NCBI RefSeq assembly: GCF_005405105.1
Contig: NZ_BJDK01000006.1
Location: 55,367-119,366 of the forward strand
Direction of reading: 5' to 3'
Source: Lactiplantibacillus dongliensis
GTDB taxonomy: Bacteria > Bacillota > Bacilli > Lactobacillales > Lactobacillaceae
Length of the DNA: 64,000 nucleotides
Part shown: piece by piece, positions 57,155-64,000 of the stretch
Position numbering within the stretch: the first letter of the stretch is position 1
How the letters are laid out: every line of letters begins with the position of its first letter
Program-made: the position numbers and the translations under genes
The notes under the pieces: generated by a model
What the model saw: the letters and a program-made list of their open reading frames with translations, nothing else
Database searches by the model: none
What the model was told of the DNA's origin: nothing

Positions 57155-57302
57155 GCCGGTTGGGTTCTAAAATGCTGGAACGCCATGGGTCATTTTGAAG
57201 CCAACCCCCCGTCTTCAAAACTGACCTTGGCCTAAGTCCGAGAGAACCACTCGCACTAAGGCCAACGACACGGCTGAGCATTTTAGAACCCAACCTCTCG
57301 GC
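57155..57302. repeat. Structured intergenic element 1 (three-way-junction fold)
   Basis: Outer stem: GGTTGGGTTCTAAAATGCT (57158-57176) pairs perfectly with 57277-57295 (19 bp), widened by GCCG/CGGC. Two inner hairpins: GGTCATTTTGAAG with CTTCAAAACTGACC (57188-57200/57213-57226), and TTGGCCTAAGTCCGAG with CTCGCACTAAGGCCAA (57227-57242/57250-57265). The left half recurs at 34305-34379. It has no open frame of note. The gap 57083-57552 contains only this, element 2 and AT-rich sequence. Confidence 0.85.
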
Positions 57303-57346
57303 TAAAGTTACGGCCTAAATTGCCCATCAAGCAATCAACGCCGGGC

Positions 57347-57473
57347 GGGTCAGCATCGGCTCAGTGGTGTCGTTTGACTTAGCCGGTGATTTTCCGGGTT
57401 AGTCAAAGCCCGGCTTATGAGACCGCTCTGTGGCTCATAAACGCGGCCACCACGTTCCAGCCAATGCTGACCC
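57347..57473. repeat. Structured intergenic element 2 (three-way-junction fold)
   Basis: Outer stem: GGGTCAGCATCGGCT (57347-57361) with AGCCAATGCTGACCC (57459-57473), 14 of 15 paired, continued by GTGGTG/CACCAC (57364-57369/57448-57453). Inner hairpins: TTTGACTTAGCCGG with CCGGGTTAGTCAAA (57373-57386/57394-57407, 12 of 14) and TTATGAG with CTCATAA (57415-57421/57434-57440). Same architecture as element 1, 45 bases away, but with different sequence. Confidence 0.8.
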
Positions 57474-57552
57474 AATCAGAGTGGCACCCTAATCCAACTA
57501 GCACTAATCGTTTATTATTTAATAAAATAATGAATCAAATTCAACACCCGAT

Positions 57553-58326
57553 TTAATTAATCGGCCACTGTGCCAAAAAGGCTTGAAATTTGGCTTCACG
57601 TTGGGCAATCAACTCAACTGGTGATAATGATTGAAGCTCATTAACCGCCGTCACGATCCGTTGCTTGATCACTGCCACTAAATCGGCCTGGCGATGGTCA
57701 ATGACTGTATCTACTAAACCGCGCTGTTGTAAATCGGCCGCCGTCATCGGTAACAGATCAATCGCCTCGCTAACGGTCTGTTGCCCATGTAAAATAGCTG
57801 CAACTGCTTCTGGTGACGCAACATTGAACAAACTGTCATCTAACATAATTAGACGATTGGCATTAGCAAAGGCTAACGCTCCGCCACTGTGGCCTTCACC
57901 TAAGAAGACTGCCACGTTTGGCACCGTTAGTTGTCCCATTGCCGCAATCAAGTCAGCAATTGCCTGACTTTGATTAAAACGTTCCGAAATTGGGCTCGCA
58001 TCGGCCCCCGGCATATTAATAAAGCTCACCACCGGTAACTGGAACTTCGCTGCATGTTGAACAACTCTTAACGCCGTGCGGTAGCCAGGCACGGTTACCG
58101 CCCCACCATTTTTTTGTCGCCGGCTCGCTACGTCAGTCCCGCGATCAATGCCTAACACCGCCAAGCCTAAGTTTTCAGCCGTACGACCAAAACCGGCCGT
58201 TAACGCAGCATCGTCACCTAATAAGCGATCACCATGCTGCGCGACAAACGTTGGTAATAAAGCCTCGATCACCTGTGGCGCCCGCAAGCGATCAGCCGCG
58301 CGTAGTCGTCTTAATCGATCATCCAC
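57553..58326 (-). CDS. accA: Acetyl-CoA carboxylase, carboxyltransferase alpha subunit
   Basis: AccA forms the carboxyltransferase with AccD and transfers CO2 from carboxybiotin to acetyl-CoA, giving malonyl-CoA. The 257-residue crotonase-fold protein shows SFINMPGADASPISERFNQSQAIADL, FLGEGHSGGALAFANANR and ASPEAVAAILH, conserved in bacterial AccA. It starts at GTG 58326, inside the end of accD (8-base overlap), with GGGGGTG ahead. The last gene of the fabH-accBCDA operon. Confidence 0.93.
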   Translation of the reverse strand: MDDRLRRLRAADRLRAPQVIEALLPTFVAQHGDRLLGDDAALTAGFGRTAENLGLAVLGIDRGTDVASRRQKNGGAVTVPGYRTALRVVQHAAKFQLPVVSFINMPGADASPISERFNQSQAIADLIAAMGQLTVPNVAVFLGEGHSGGALAFANANRLIMLDDSLFNVASPEAVAAILHGQQTVSEAIDLLPMTAADLQQRGLVDTVIDHRQADLVAVIKQRIVTAVNELQSLSPVELIAQREAKFQAFLAQWPIN

Positions 58327-59125
58327 GTGGTGTCACCCCCGAACATTGATACGCAGCCAAAATAGTCGTTAATTTATCCCGCAAGTCTGGTCGCACCACG
58401 ACCGCATCGACTGCGCCCTGCTGATATAAACTCGCAGCAGTTTGAAAATCTGGTGGTAACGTGACCGGCATCGTCTGCTGAATCACACGTGGCCCGGCAA
58501 AGCCAATCTTGGCGCCGGCTTCAGCCAATACCAGGTCACCTTTAAAGGCAAAGCTAGCCGAGACACCGCCCATCGTGGGGTCAGTTAAGACCGTAATTAG
58601 CGGTAATTTGGCGGCCGCCAATCGTACGACAGCGGCCAGTACTAGATTCATACCGACTAACGCATACACGCCTTCTTGCATCCGGGCCCCGCCCGAAGCC
58701 GTGACCAGCACAACCGGTAACTGTTGTACTTGAGCCTGCTCTAACGCGGTGGTGATTCGCCGTGTCACGGCCGTGTTCAAGGTTCCCATCATAAAATGGC
58801 TATCCATTACAATCAGCATCACGGGCCAAGTTGCCATCGTCGCTGTCCCAGTCACCACCGCTTCCGTAAGACCACTAATGGTGGCGGCTTGTGCTAACTT
58901 CTTCGTATAGCCGGGAAAACCTAATTGATTTTTGGGCCGTTCAGGGGTCGCTAACGCTTGGAAGCTATCCGGATCAACCAATTGGTGAATCCGTTGTGCA
59001 GCAGTCAGCCGTTGCCAATGCTGGCAATACGGACACTGTTGCCACGGTCCCCACTGACCAGCATGCACATGCCGACCACAAGCTGGACAAGCTGTCCACA
59101 GCCCTTTTTTTGGATAATGACTCAT
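58319..59125 (-). CDS. accD: Acetyl-CoA carboxylase, carboxyltransferase beta subunit
   Basis: The zinc-bearing half of the carboxyltransferase, 268 residues. The N-terminal zinc ribbon has Cys13, 16, 31 and 34 (TACPACGRHV and QQCPYCQHW). The crotonase-like domain includes TASGGARMQEGVYALVGMN, LTDPTMGGVSASFAFKGD and GFAGPRVIQQTMP, the standard AccD motifs. GGAGG is 10 bases ahead of ATG 59125, which overlaps the accC stop by 4 bases. Works with AccA, translated in tandem. Confidence 0.94.
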   Translation of the reverse strand: MSHYPKKGLWTACPACGRHVHAGQWGPWQQCPYCQHWQRLTAAQRIHQLVDPDSFQALATPERPKNQLGFPGYTKKLAQAATISGLTEAVVTGTATMATWPVMLIVMDSHFMMGTLNTAVTRRITTALEQAQVQQLPVVLVTASGGARMQEGVYALVGMNLVLAAVVRLAAAKLPLITVLTDPTMGGVSASFAFKGDLVLAEAGAKIGFAGPRVIQQTMPVTLPPDFQTAASLYQQGAVDAVVVRPDLRDKLTTILAAYQCSGVTPRG

Positions 59126-60447
59126 GAATTAGACGCCTCCCAAGCCGCTAGACTATGAATGGTCACCTGATCAGCTACGTAAGCTGGTCGTGCCACGGTC
59201 TGCCGCAAAAAGTTCAGATTAGTCGCCGGTCCAACTAACTTAACCGCTGCTAACGCTGTTTGCAAGTGTGCCACAGCTTGTGCCCGAGTCGTACCGGTCA
59301 CCATTAATTTGGCAATTAAGCCGTCATACATCGTCACAAAGCGGTCGCCGGCGCGATACCCGGTATCCACTCGGCTCGTAGCTGGCCAACTAAATTGTTT
59401 AATCAGGGTTTGTTCAACGGGTAAGACGGCTGTAATCCGGGCTTCAATGGCCGTCTTAGTTGGAATCAGGTCAACGGTTGCTGCCAAGTGTAACGGCACG
59501 CCGGCTGCTTGTTTAAGCTGTGCCACCACAATATCAATCCCCGTCGTTAATTCAGTCACCCCGTGTTCAACTTGTAGCCGCGTATTCATTTCCATAAAGT
59601 AAAACTGACCGTCAGCAAATAAATATTCAATCGTCCCTAAACTCTGGTAACCAGTCTCAGCTAACAATTGCTGCGATAATTGATACAAGTCACGCCGTTG
59701 CGCCGGCGTCAAAATGCTAGCGGGACTTTCTTCCAAAACCTTTTGTTTATGTAACTGTAAACTACAATCTCGATCGCCTAAGATATGCACGGTCGCCCCG
59801 GTGCCTAAGACTTGAACTTCAATATGCCGGGCACTGGGTAAATAATGTTCTAAATACATCGCGTCATTTAGAAAAGCAGCCGCTGCTTCGGCTCGCGCCA
59901 CTCGCAATTGTTGATGTAGCGCATGCACATCGTCAATCACGCGAATCCCCTTGCCACCGCCACCATGACTGGCCTTTAACACTAATGGGAAGCCCATTTG
60001 CAGTGCGGTCTGCTTAATTTGTGGCCATGCTAACCCTTGAATCGACCGGCCCGCCAAGACCGGCACCCCTTGTTGCTGAGCAAACTGCTTCGCCCGTGAC
60101 TTATCGCCCATCAGTCGAATCTGCTCAGCTTGTGGGCCAATCCAGGTAATCCCACATTCAGCGCACATCGCCGCAAAATCAGCATTTTCCGCTAAAAACC
60201 CGTATCCGGGATGAATGGCGTCTGCCTGCGTATTAATCGCCGCCATCAAAATAGCTTCGGCATTTAAATAAGAACCCGTCGCCGCGGCTGGACCGATACA
60301 CACCACTTCATCAGCCAGCTGAGTGTACCAAGCTTGACGGTCGACAGTTGAACAAACGGCCACCGTTTGAATGTGTAATTGGCGACACGCTTTAATAATG
60401 CGCACCGCAATTTCACCACGGTTCGCGATAAGCAGCTTGTGAAACAT
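59122..60447 (-). CDS. accC: Acetyl-CoA carboxylase, biotin carboxylase subunit
   Basis: AccC carboxylates the biotin on AccB using ATP and bicarbonate. The 441-residue ATP-grasp enzyme begins FHKLLIANRGEIAVRIIKACR and has IHPGYGFLAENADFA, the glycine-rich loop SHGGGGKGIRV, RHIEVQVLG, DRDCSLQ and MEMNTRLQVEH. All conserved motifs are there. ATG 60447 follows TAGGG, two bases past the accB stop. Biotin ligase is not in the window. Confidence 0.96.
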   Translation of the reverse strand: MFHKLLIANRGEIAVRIIKACRQLHIQTVAVCSTVDRQAWYTQLADEVVCIGPAAATGSYLNAEAILMAAINTQADAIHPGYGFLAENADFAAMCAECGITWIGPQAEQIRLMGDKSRAKQFAQQQGVPVLAGRSIQGLAWPQIKQTALQMGFPLVLKASHGGGGKGIRVIDDVHALHQQLRVARAEAAAAFLNDAMYLEHYLPSARHIEVQVLGTGATVHILGDRDCSLQLHKQKVLEESPASILTPAQRRDLYQLSQQLLAETGYQSLGTIEYLFADGQFYFMEMNTRLQVEHGVTELTTGIDIVVAQLKQAAGVPLHLAATVDLIPTKTAIEARITAVLPVEQTLIKQFSWPATSRVDTGYRAGDRFVTMYDGLIAKLMVTGTTRAQAVAHLQTALAAVKLVGPATNLNFLRQTVARPAYVADQVTIHSLAAWEASNS

Positions 60448-60449
60448 CC

Positions 60450-60836
60450 CTACCGATCCTTTCGTAACTTAAATAAAGGCTGACCATACTCAACTGTGGC
60501 TTGATCCGTCACTAAAATAGCGTCCAACACCCCGTTAGTTGGCGCCGTCAGCGGATTAAACAACTTCATGCTCTCAATCTGACCAAGTTCTTGGCCTTGG
60601 GTCACCGCCTGTCCGACCGTGAGCTCAGCCGCTAAATGCACCACCCCGACCATGGGACTAGTGACGGTCGTGTCTGTAACGGCGGTTTTATCAGCAGCCG
60701 CGGTTGGGGCTTTGGCTACAGGTGTTGTCGTCGGTTTGGTTACTTCAATCTCTAACTCACCAGCTTTAACCCGGATTTGTTGATAACCTTGCCGCGCATA
60801 CTTCTCAACTAACCGATCTAAATCTTTTAATTCCAT
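60450..60836 (-). CDS. accB: Biotin carboxyl carrier protein of acetyl-CoA carboxylase
   Basis: AccB carries biotin between the two active sites. The 128-residue protein has an N-terminal helix (KDLDRLVEKYARQGYQQI), an Ala/Pro/Thr-rich linker (about 35-60) and the biotinyl domain with the biotin Lys91 in IESMKLFNPL. The usual motif is EAMKM; here ESMKL, which is tolerated in many BCCPs. ATG 60836 follows AGGGGG. Confidence 0.94.
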   Translation of the reverse strand: MELKDLDRLVEKYARQGYQQIRVKAGELEIEVTKPTTTPVAKAPTAAADKTAVTDTTVTSPMVGVVHLAAELTVGQAVTQGQELGQIESMKLFNPLTAPTNGVLDAILVTDQATVEYGQPLFKLRKDR

Positions 60837-60846
60837 GCCGTACCCC

Positions 60847-61818
60847 CTACTTCTTGATCAACACGGACCCATACGCCAAGCCACCGCCAAATGCGGTCAA
60901 CAAGACTGGCCCAGTGAGGTCATCAAAAACAGCCGCTAACGCCATCGCAACACCCGCCGATGACGTATTCCCGAACTTTTGGACATTATGGGGGAACTGC
61001 GTCATTGGTAAGCCTAATTTTGTCGCAATTTGTTCAATAATCCGCAAATTAGCTTGATGGCAAATCACGTACTGTAAGTCAGTTGAAGCCACCCCAGCTG
61101 AGGCTAATAACCCTTGCATCTGTTGTGGCACAACCGTAGTTGCAAATTGAAAAACATCCCGTCCCGCTTGATAGAACGCATCAGTTTGCGGATAGTTGCT
61201 AGCCGCAATTTTCGTAATTGGTTGCACGCGACCAGAATGAATGACGGTGGCATTCCCTTGGGTTTGTAACTTTTCAGCTAGAATGCTATTTTCAGCCGGA
61301 TCAGTGGTCGCTTGTAACAACGCCCCACCAGCACCGTCACCAAAGAAGACCGCGGCCGTCCGATCTTGAAAGTCCATCATTTTTGAATTGACTTCCGCAC
61401 TGATCACCATCACGTTTTGGTACTGGCCGCTCCGAATAAACTTGTCCGCGGTAGCCAAGCCGAACGTAAATCCAGCACAGGCGGCACTCATATCGAACGC
61501 AAACGCCTGATCTGCCCCGATATTCGCCTGTACCAAACAAGCCGTGGCGGGCGTTAGCGCATCTGGTGTAATCGTCGTCACAATAATTAAATCAATCGCA
61601 CTAGCAGCTACTCCACTCTTCGTCAACAGTTGTTGCGCCACCTGGGTTGCTAAGTCAGAGGTATTTTCATCATTCATCGCATAGTGCCGAGTCACAATCC
61701 CCGTATGCGCCTGAATCCATTCATCACTGGTCTCCATAATTGCGGCTAATTCATCATTTGTTACCACGCGCTGCGGCACATACTGGCCCGTGGCGGTAAG
61801 CTTAGTATAGACTGCCAT
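60847..61818 (-). CDS. fabH: 3-oxoacyl-ACP synthase III
   Basis: FabH starts fatty acid synthesis by condensing acetyl-CoA with malonyl-ACP. The 323-residue thiolase-fold enzyme has Cys114 in DMSAACAGFTFG, His in VICHQANLRI and Asn in KFGNTSSAGV, a complete triad. ATG 61818 has GGGGG ahead. First gene of fabH-accB-accC-accD-accA; the other fab genes (ACP, fabD, G, F, Z, I) are absent, so the operon supplies only malonyl-CoA and the first condensation. Confidence 0.95.
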   Translation of the reverse strand: MAVYTKLTATGQYVPQRVVTNDELAAIMETSDEWIQAHTGIVTRHYAMNDENTSDLATQVAQQLLTKSGVAASAIDLIIVTTITPDALTPATACLVQANIGADQAFAFDMSAACAGFTFGLATADKFIRSGQYQNVMVISAEVNSKMMDFQDRTAAVFFGDGAGGALLQATTDPAENSILAEKLQTQGNATVIHSGRVQPITKIAASNYPQTDAFYQAGRDVFQFATTVVPQQMQGLLASAGVASTDLQYVICHQANLRIIEQIATKLGLPMTQFPHNVQKFGNTSSAGVAMALAAVFDDLTGPVLLTAFGGGLAYGSVLIKK

Positions 61819-61864
61819 CTGTTTTAACCCCCGGTATCCTCGATATAAATATCCTAATGCTCTA

Positions 61865-61892
61865 ATTTTATCAATAAAACGTGTGGGGTCAA
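61865..61892 (-). promoter_or_regulatory. fabH-acc promoter
   Basis: Minus strand TTGACC, 16 bases, TAAAAT, about 45 bases ahead of fabH. A short dyad TTTAGTC - 9 bases - GACTAAA lies upstream at 61908-61930. It does not fit the FabT site, TTTGA-type. Confidence 0.55.
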
Positions 61893-61964
61893 AGTTTGAG
61901 GGCTAATTTTAGTCAAATCCTTAGACTAAATCGTTCATTACACGTATTTGAAACCACTAATTGC

Positions 61965-62006
61965 AAAAAAATATCTAAGCAATGAACAACCATCCCTTAG
62001 ATATTT
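61965..62006 (-). terminator. Terminator of the ADP-ribosyltransferase-like cassette
   Basis: Minus strand AAATATCTAAG - loop of about 18 bases - CTTAGATATTT followed by further T, some 30 bases past the small-gene stop. Confidence 0.75.
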
Positions 62007-62033
62007 CCTATCCACTTAATTGTTATGTCTTTG

Positions 62034-62195
62034 TCAATTCTCAACGGATTGTGAGTGACCATCATCAACTTTCAGGTCAGCTTCATTCAATGGCAACCCG
62101 AATGCGGCTAAAAGCTTGAGATAACGTTCTTGGTCTTCATCAGTAAATGGCGCCAATTCTTTTGCAACCTCGTCAATTGGTTTTAAATATTTCAT
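62034..62195 (-). CDS. Small acidic protein downstream of the ART-like gene (possible antitoxin or immunity partner)
   Basis: A 53- or 54-residue protein of unknown family, rich in Asp/Glu and Leu: KYLKPIDEVAKELAPFTDED, then QERYLKLLAAFGLPLNEADL, and an acidic/polar tail. Two consecutive ATG codons (62198, 62195) could start it; the ribosome site GGAGG fits the second better. The first ATG overlaps the stop of the preceding gene by one base (TAATG), so the two are coupled. Predicted helical. No signal peptide or membrane helix. I do not recognise a family. The pairing with the gene before it is the only hint of role. Confidence 0.75.
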   Translation of the reverse strand: MKYLKPIDEVAKELAPFTDEDQERYLKLLAAFGLPLNEADLKVDDGHSQSVEN

Positions 62196-62197
62196 CA

Positions 62198-62785
62198 TTA
62201 TCCTCCATGCTTAACTATCTGAATTGTCATTCTTTGAATGCGATTGTTTGAACGAATCGCATATTCAATCCCCTTCGGCAATCTTTGCGAATTCGGCTGA
62301 TTAGCTAGTACCGTATGTGTTGCACTACAAACGGCATCAATTCGTTCAACCAACCGATGACGCAACAATTCAACGATATAGATTTCAATCATTGCACCAT
62401 CTAACTCTGCTTGACTTACCTTGTTTTGATATTGCTGCTTTAAGCCCTTAAATAACCGTTGTCGTCTATCGTCAGCTTGCCACTGGCTAAATAATTGCAT
62501 ATCTGTGAGACTATCAACAAAATTTAACACACATGCAAACCCCAAACAAACCTGGAATTGAACAATCATGCCATTTTGAGTGAACTTGTTAATAAACTTA
62601 GTCGCTAATCCCGCATCATCTTGAAAACCATATAATCCATACCCCAACGATCCGGGGCGTCGTTTGCTTTTTCCTAGCATGACTTGATCAATTCTAGGAA
62701 TTCTAATTTCATCAAATCCATTTTGGATAATCTCATGTGCCCGTGTATTAGTAGTACCGTGATAAAGTGTAATCATCGTTGACAT
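62198..62785 (-). CDS. Putative ADP-ribosyltransferase-fold (DUF3990-like) protein
   Basis: A protein of about 195 residues. Near the start TLYHGTTNTRAHEIIQNGF resembles the beta-strand 1 of ART/PARP-like enzymes (YHGT, His9). GSLGYGLYGFQDDAGLATKF (from about 46) resembles the GxGxYxxxD-A block, and RLPKGIEYAIRSNNRI (from about 169) holds Glu174 in the usual place of the third catalytic residue. So an H-Y-E arrangement is possible. Start is open: ATG 62785 has GGGG 9 bases ahead; ATG 62800 or 62776 also possible. The family call is by eye and unproven. Confidence 0.6.
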   Translation of the reverse strand: MSTMITLYHGTTNTRAHEIIQNGFDEIRIPRIDQVMLGKSKRRPGSLGYGLYGFQDDAGLATKFINKFTQNGMIVQFQVCLGFACVLNFVDSLTDMQLFSQWQADDRRQRLFKGLKQQYQNKVSQAELDGAMIEIYIVELLRHRLVERIDAVCSATHTVLANQPNSQRLPKGIEYAIRSNNRIQRMTIQIVKHGG

Positions 62786-62813
62786 GACTAACGACCCCAT
62801 ATCCTATATTTAA

Positions 62814-62834
62814 TAGACAAGTAGCATTTGTCTA
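62814..62834. promoter_or_regulatory. Inverted repeat upstream of the ART-like cassette, possible operator
   Basis: TAGACAA - 7 bases - TTGTCTA, about 30 bases before the start of the ART-like gene. On the gene strand TAGACA resembles a -35 box with only a weak AT-rich -10 16 bases on. A dyad over the promoter is common in autoregulated two-gene cassettes. Confidence 0.5.
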
Positions 62835-62938
62835 CTCATTTATCAAATACGCTATCACGAATTCGAATCATTATTTTGCTAACACTAATTTTTTCTAGCA
62901 TACACCCCTACCAATCAAAAACAAGACAAACCACTCAC

Positions 62939-62972
62939 AAAAAAACGAGCAACCGAAAGTTCAGCTACTCGT
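62939..62972 (-). terminator. Terminator after the PTS IIB gene
   Basis: Minus strand ACGAGTAGCTGAA - CT - TTCGGTTGCTCGT (13 bp with G-U pairs) followed by T7. So no IIC or IID gene is co-transcribed downstream. Confidence 0.75.
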
Positions 62973-62990
62973 CCAATATCATTCTAAAAT

Positions 62991-63497
62991 TTAAGCTTTA
63001 AACCCATTCTTCGCCAATAACGGCATGACATCAACGCGTTTATCAGTCGGTACTTTCTGAGCAAATACCTTTAACCCAGCTGCTTGTAATTGATACAACG
63101 CCGCTGCTTCCAGTCGACCAACTGCAATGGCATTAGTCACCATCACCATCCCACCAGAATAAGCCAAACTACCGATATTAATCCCCACTGCTGAAAAGTC
63201 TAAGCCGCCAGCCACTAGTCGCGCCATATTTTGTGGCGTATCCGTGAGAATCAACGGTTTAATCGTGTCGAACAATGGATCATGATAGATTTCAATCATC
63301 TTATCCACCGTAATCACGTTAGCCTTGACTTCCGGCGGTGCCGCCTGCACGATCAAGACTTTGCGTAGTTCATCACGTGCTACCGCATCTGAAACAACCA
63401 GAATTCGGGTTGGCGCAACCGTCTTTGTCCAGACCGTCGCCACCTGACCATGTAATAAGCGGCTATCAATGCGGGCTAAGCGCACATCCATTGTCAT
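62991..63497 (-). CDS. PTS system mannose/fructose/sorbose family, IIB component
   Basis: A cytoplasmic phosphocarrier of the mannose-type PTS, 168 residues. The phosphorylated His is in ARIDSRLLHGQVATVW (His16). The GINIGSLAYSGGMVMVTNAI segment is typical of IIB-Man. It overlaps the IIA gene by 4 bases and is followed by a terminator. The IIC and IID membrane genes do not follow, so it may join with permeases encoded elsewhere, or act as a regulatory pair. The sugar is unknown. Confidence 0.93.
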   Translation of the reverse strand: MTMDVRLARIDSRLLHGQVATVWTKTVAPTRILVVSDAVARDELRKVLIVQAAPPEVKANVITVDKMIEIYHDPLFDTIKPLILTDTPQNMARLVAGGLDFSAVGINIGSLAYSGGMVMVTNAIAVGRLEAAALYQLQAAGLKVFAQKVPTDKRVDVMPLLAKNGFKA

Positions 63498-63913
63498 AGC
63501 AGCTCATCTTCCTCGCTATCTTTTAATAACTCCAAATGCTTAATACCAATCTTACCGGTTTCTTCCAAATGCGCAATCACCTCATTGATTGGCTTATCGC
63601 GTACCGTATAGGCTTCAATGAGCATTGGCAGATTGAGTCCCGTAATCAGACCCATTCGATTAGTATGCTCCGCGACAATCCGACTAGCCGCATTGAATGG
63701 CGAACCGCCCCAGAGATCAACGAGGAACAACACTTCGTCATTATCATCAAACGTCGCGACGGCGGCCGTTAACTTTTGCGTTAATTCAGCCGGACCTTCG
63801 TCTAAGTCAAACGTCACCGTCTGCACTTTTTGTTGCGGTCCAAAAATCATATATGAAGAGCTCACGACCCCTTTGGCAAAGTCACCGTGACTCACTACCA
63901 CAAACGCTAGCAT
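63494..63913 (-). CDS. PTS system mannose/fructose/sorbose family, IIA component
   Basis: The IIA protein passes phosphate from HPr to IIB. The 139-residue protein begins MLAFVVVSHGDFAKGV with the active His9 and has VLFLVDLWGGSPFNAASRI, conserved in IIA-Man. ATG 63913 follows GAGGAGG; an upstream frame to 63946 is discarded. Separate IIA and IIB proteins are unlike the fused ManL/PtsAB of the main glucose/mannose PTS. The upstream gene is only partly inside the window. Confidence 0.93.
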   Translation of the reverse strand: MLAFVVVSHGDFAKGVVSSSYMIFGPQQKVQTVTFDLDEGPAELTQKLTAAVATFDDNDEVLFLVDLWGGSPFNAASRIVAEHTNRMGLITGLNLPMLIEAYTVRDKPINEVIAHLEETGKIGIKHLELLKDSEEDELL

Positions 63914-63950
63914 GCAACTGCCTCCTCGTATTATATAAATAATCAATCAA

Positions 63951-64000
63951 TTAACAGCTTAGACGTTGCGTGATATTCTCTAATAGTTCATTGGATTTAG
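63951..64000 (-). CDS. C-terminal end of an unidentified gene (truncated by window edge)
   Basis: One minus-strand frame stays open from the window edge for 15 codons (KSNELLENITQRLSC) to a TAA at 63951. It ends 38 bases before the IIA start, suggesting the gene lies just upstream in the same direction. Too short to identify. A LevR-type activator would be plausible next to a mannose-family PTS, but that is a guess. Confidence 0.35.
   Translation of the reverse strand, partial: KSNELLENITQRLSC

Noticed and set aside
61899..61933. FabT binding site upstream of fabH
   Set aside because: The dyad TTTAGTC/GACTAAA does not fit the TTTGA-type FabT consensus well enough.

Overview
The window is a chromosomal segment of a low-to-medium GC Gram-positive bacterium, almost certainly a lactobacillus and most likely of the Lactiplantibacillus plantarum group. 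This is an inference. It rests on Firmicutes-type gene orders (rex/ABC-F/tsaD/rimI/tsaB beside groESL; tadA/SRP RNA/dnaX/ybaB/recR/yaaL/tmk/darA/holB/yabA/rsmI; radA/yacL/gltX/cysS/mrnC/rlmB/rae1/sigH/rpmG/secE/nusG/rplKAJL), on lactic-acid-bacterial genes (pepC, acyl-ACP thioesterase, mannose-family PTS) and on strong AGGAGG-type ribosome sites. No rRNA, tRNA, insertion sequence, prophage or CRISPR array was seen. The only RNA gene recognised is the SRP RNA; the cis-acting RNAs are a T-box and an L10 leader.

Layout. 1-4.7 kb: a truncated tagO, kimA (potassium uptake) and groES-groEL behind a CIRCE operator. 4.9-11.2 kb: CPBP protease, Rex, an ABC-F ATPase, and the tsaD-rimI-rimI-tsaB cluster. 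11.4-17 kb: a phosphonate operon phnD-C-E-E-X-W that takes up 2-aminoethylphosphonate and cleaves it to phosphate, behind an 11-bp-phased array of PHO-box hexamers. 17-26.9 kb: galE, thioesterase, and the conserved DNA-replication, repair and nucleotide block, ending with SRP RNA, tadA and a methyltransferase. 27-30.8 kb: nrdH-nrdE-nrdF behind two NrdR boxes. 30.8-34.1 kb: a LOG-family hydrolase and mprF. 34.5-48.3 kb: ribosomal stalk proteins, nusG/secE/rpmG, a SigH-like sigma factor, RNA-processing enzymes, cysS with a cysteine T-box, gltX, yacL, radA and dut. 48.5-57 kb: rpiA, pepC, a multicopper oxidase behind two CopY-type boxes, a phosphoglycerate mutase, two transporters and an LCP-family cell-wall ligase. 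57.1-57.5 kb: a gene-free stretch with two adjacent elements foldable as three-way junctions. 57.5-61.8 kb: fabH-accB-accC-accD-accA. 62-62.8 kb: a self-contained two-gene cassette (putative ADP-ribosyltransferase-fold protein plus a 54-residue protein). 63-64 kb: PTS IIA and IIB and the tail of another gene.

How the parts work together. Most genes are housekeeping and sit in long minus-strand operons with short gaps or 4-base ATGA overlaps. The accessory pieces each have their own control signal: phosphate starvation for phn, deoxyribonucleotide status for nrd, copper for the oxidase, cysteine charging for cysS, heat shock for groESL. The least explained material is the 62-kb cassette, the structured elements at 57.1-57.5 kb, and a diverged partial copy of one of them at 34.3 kb.
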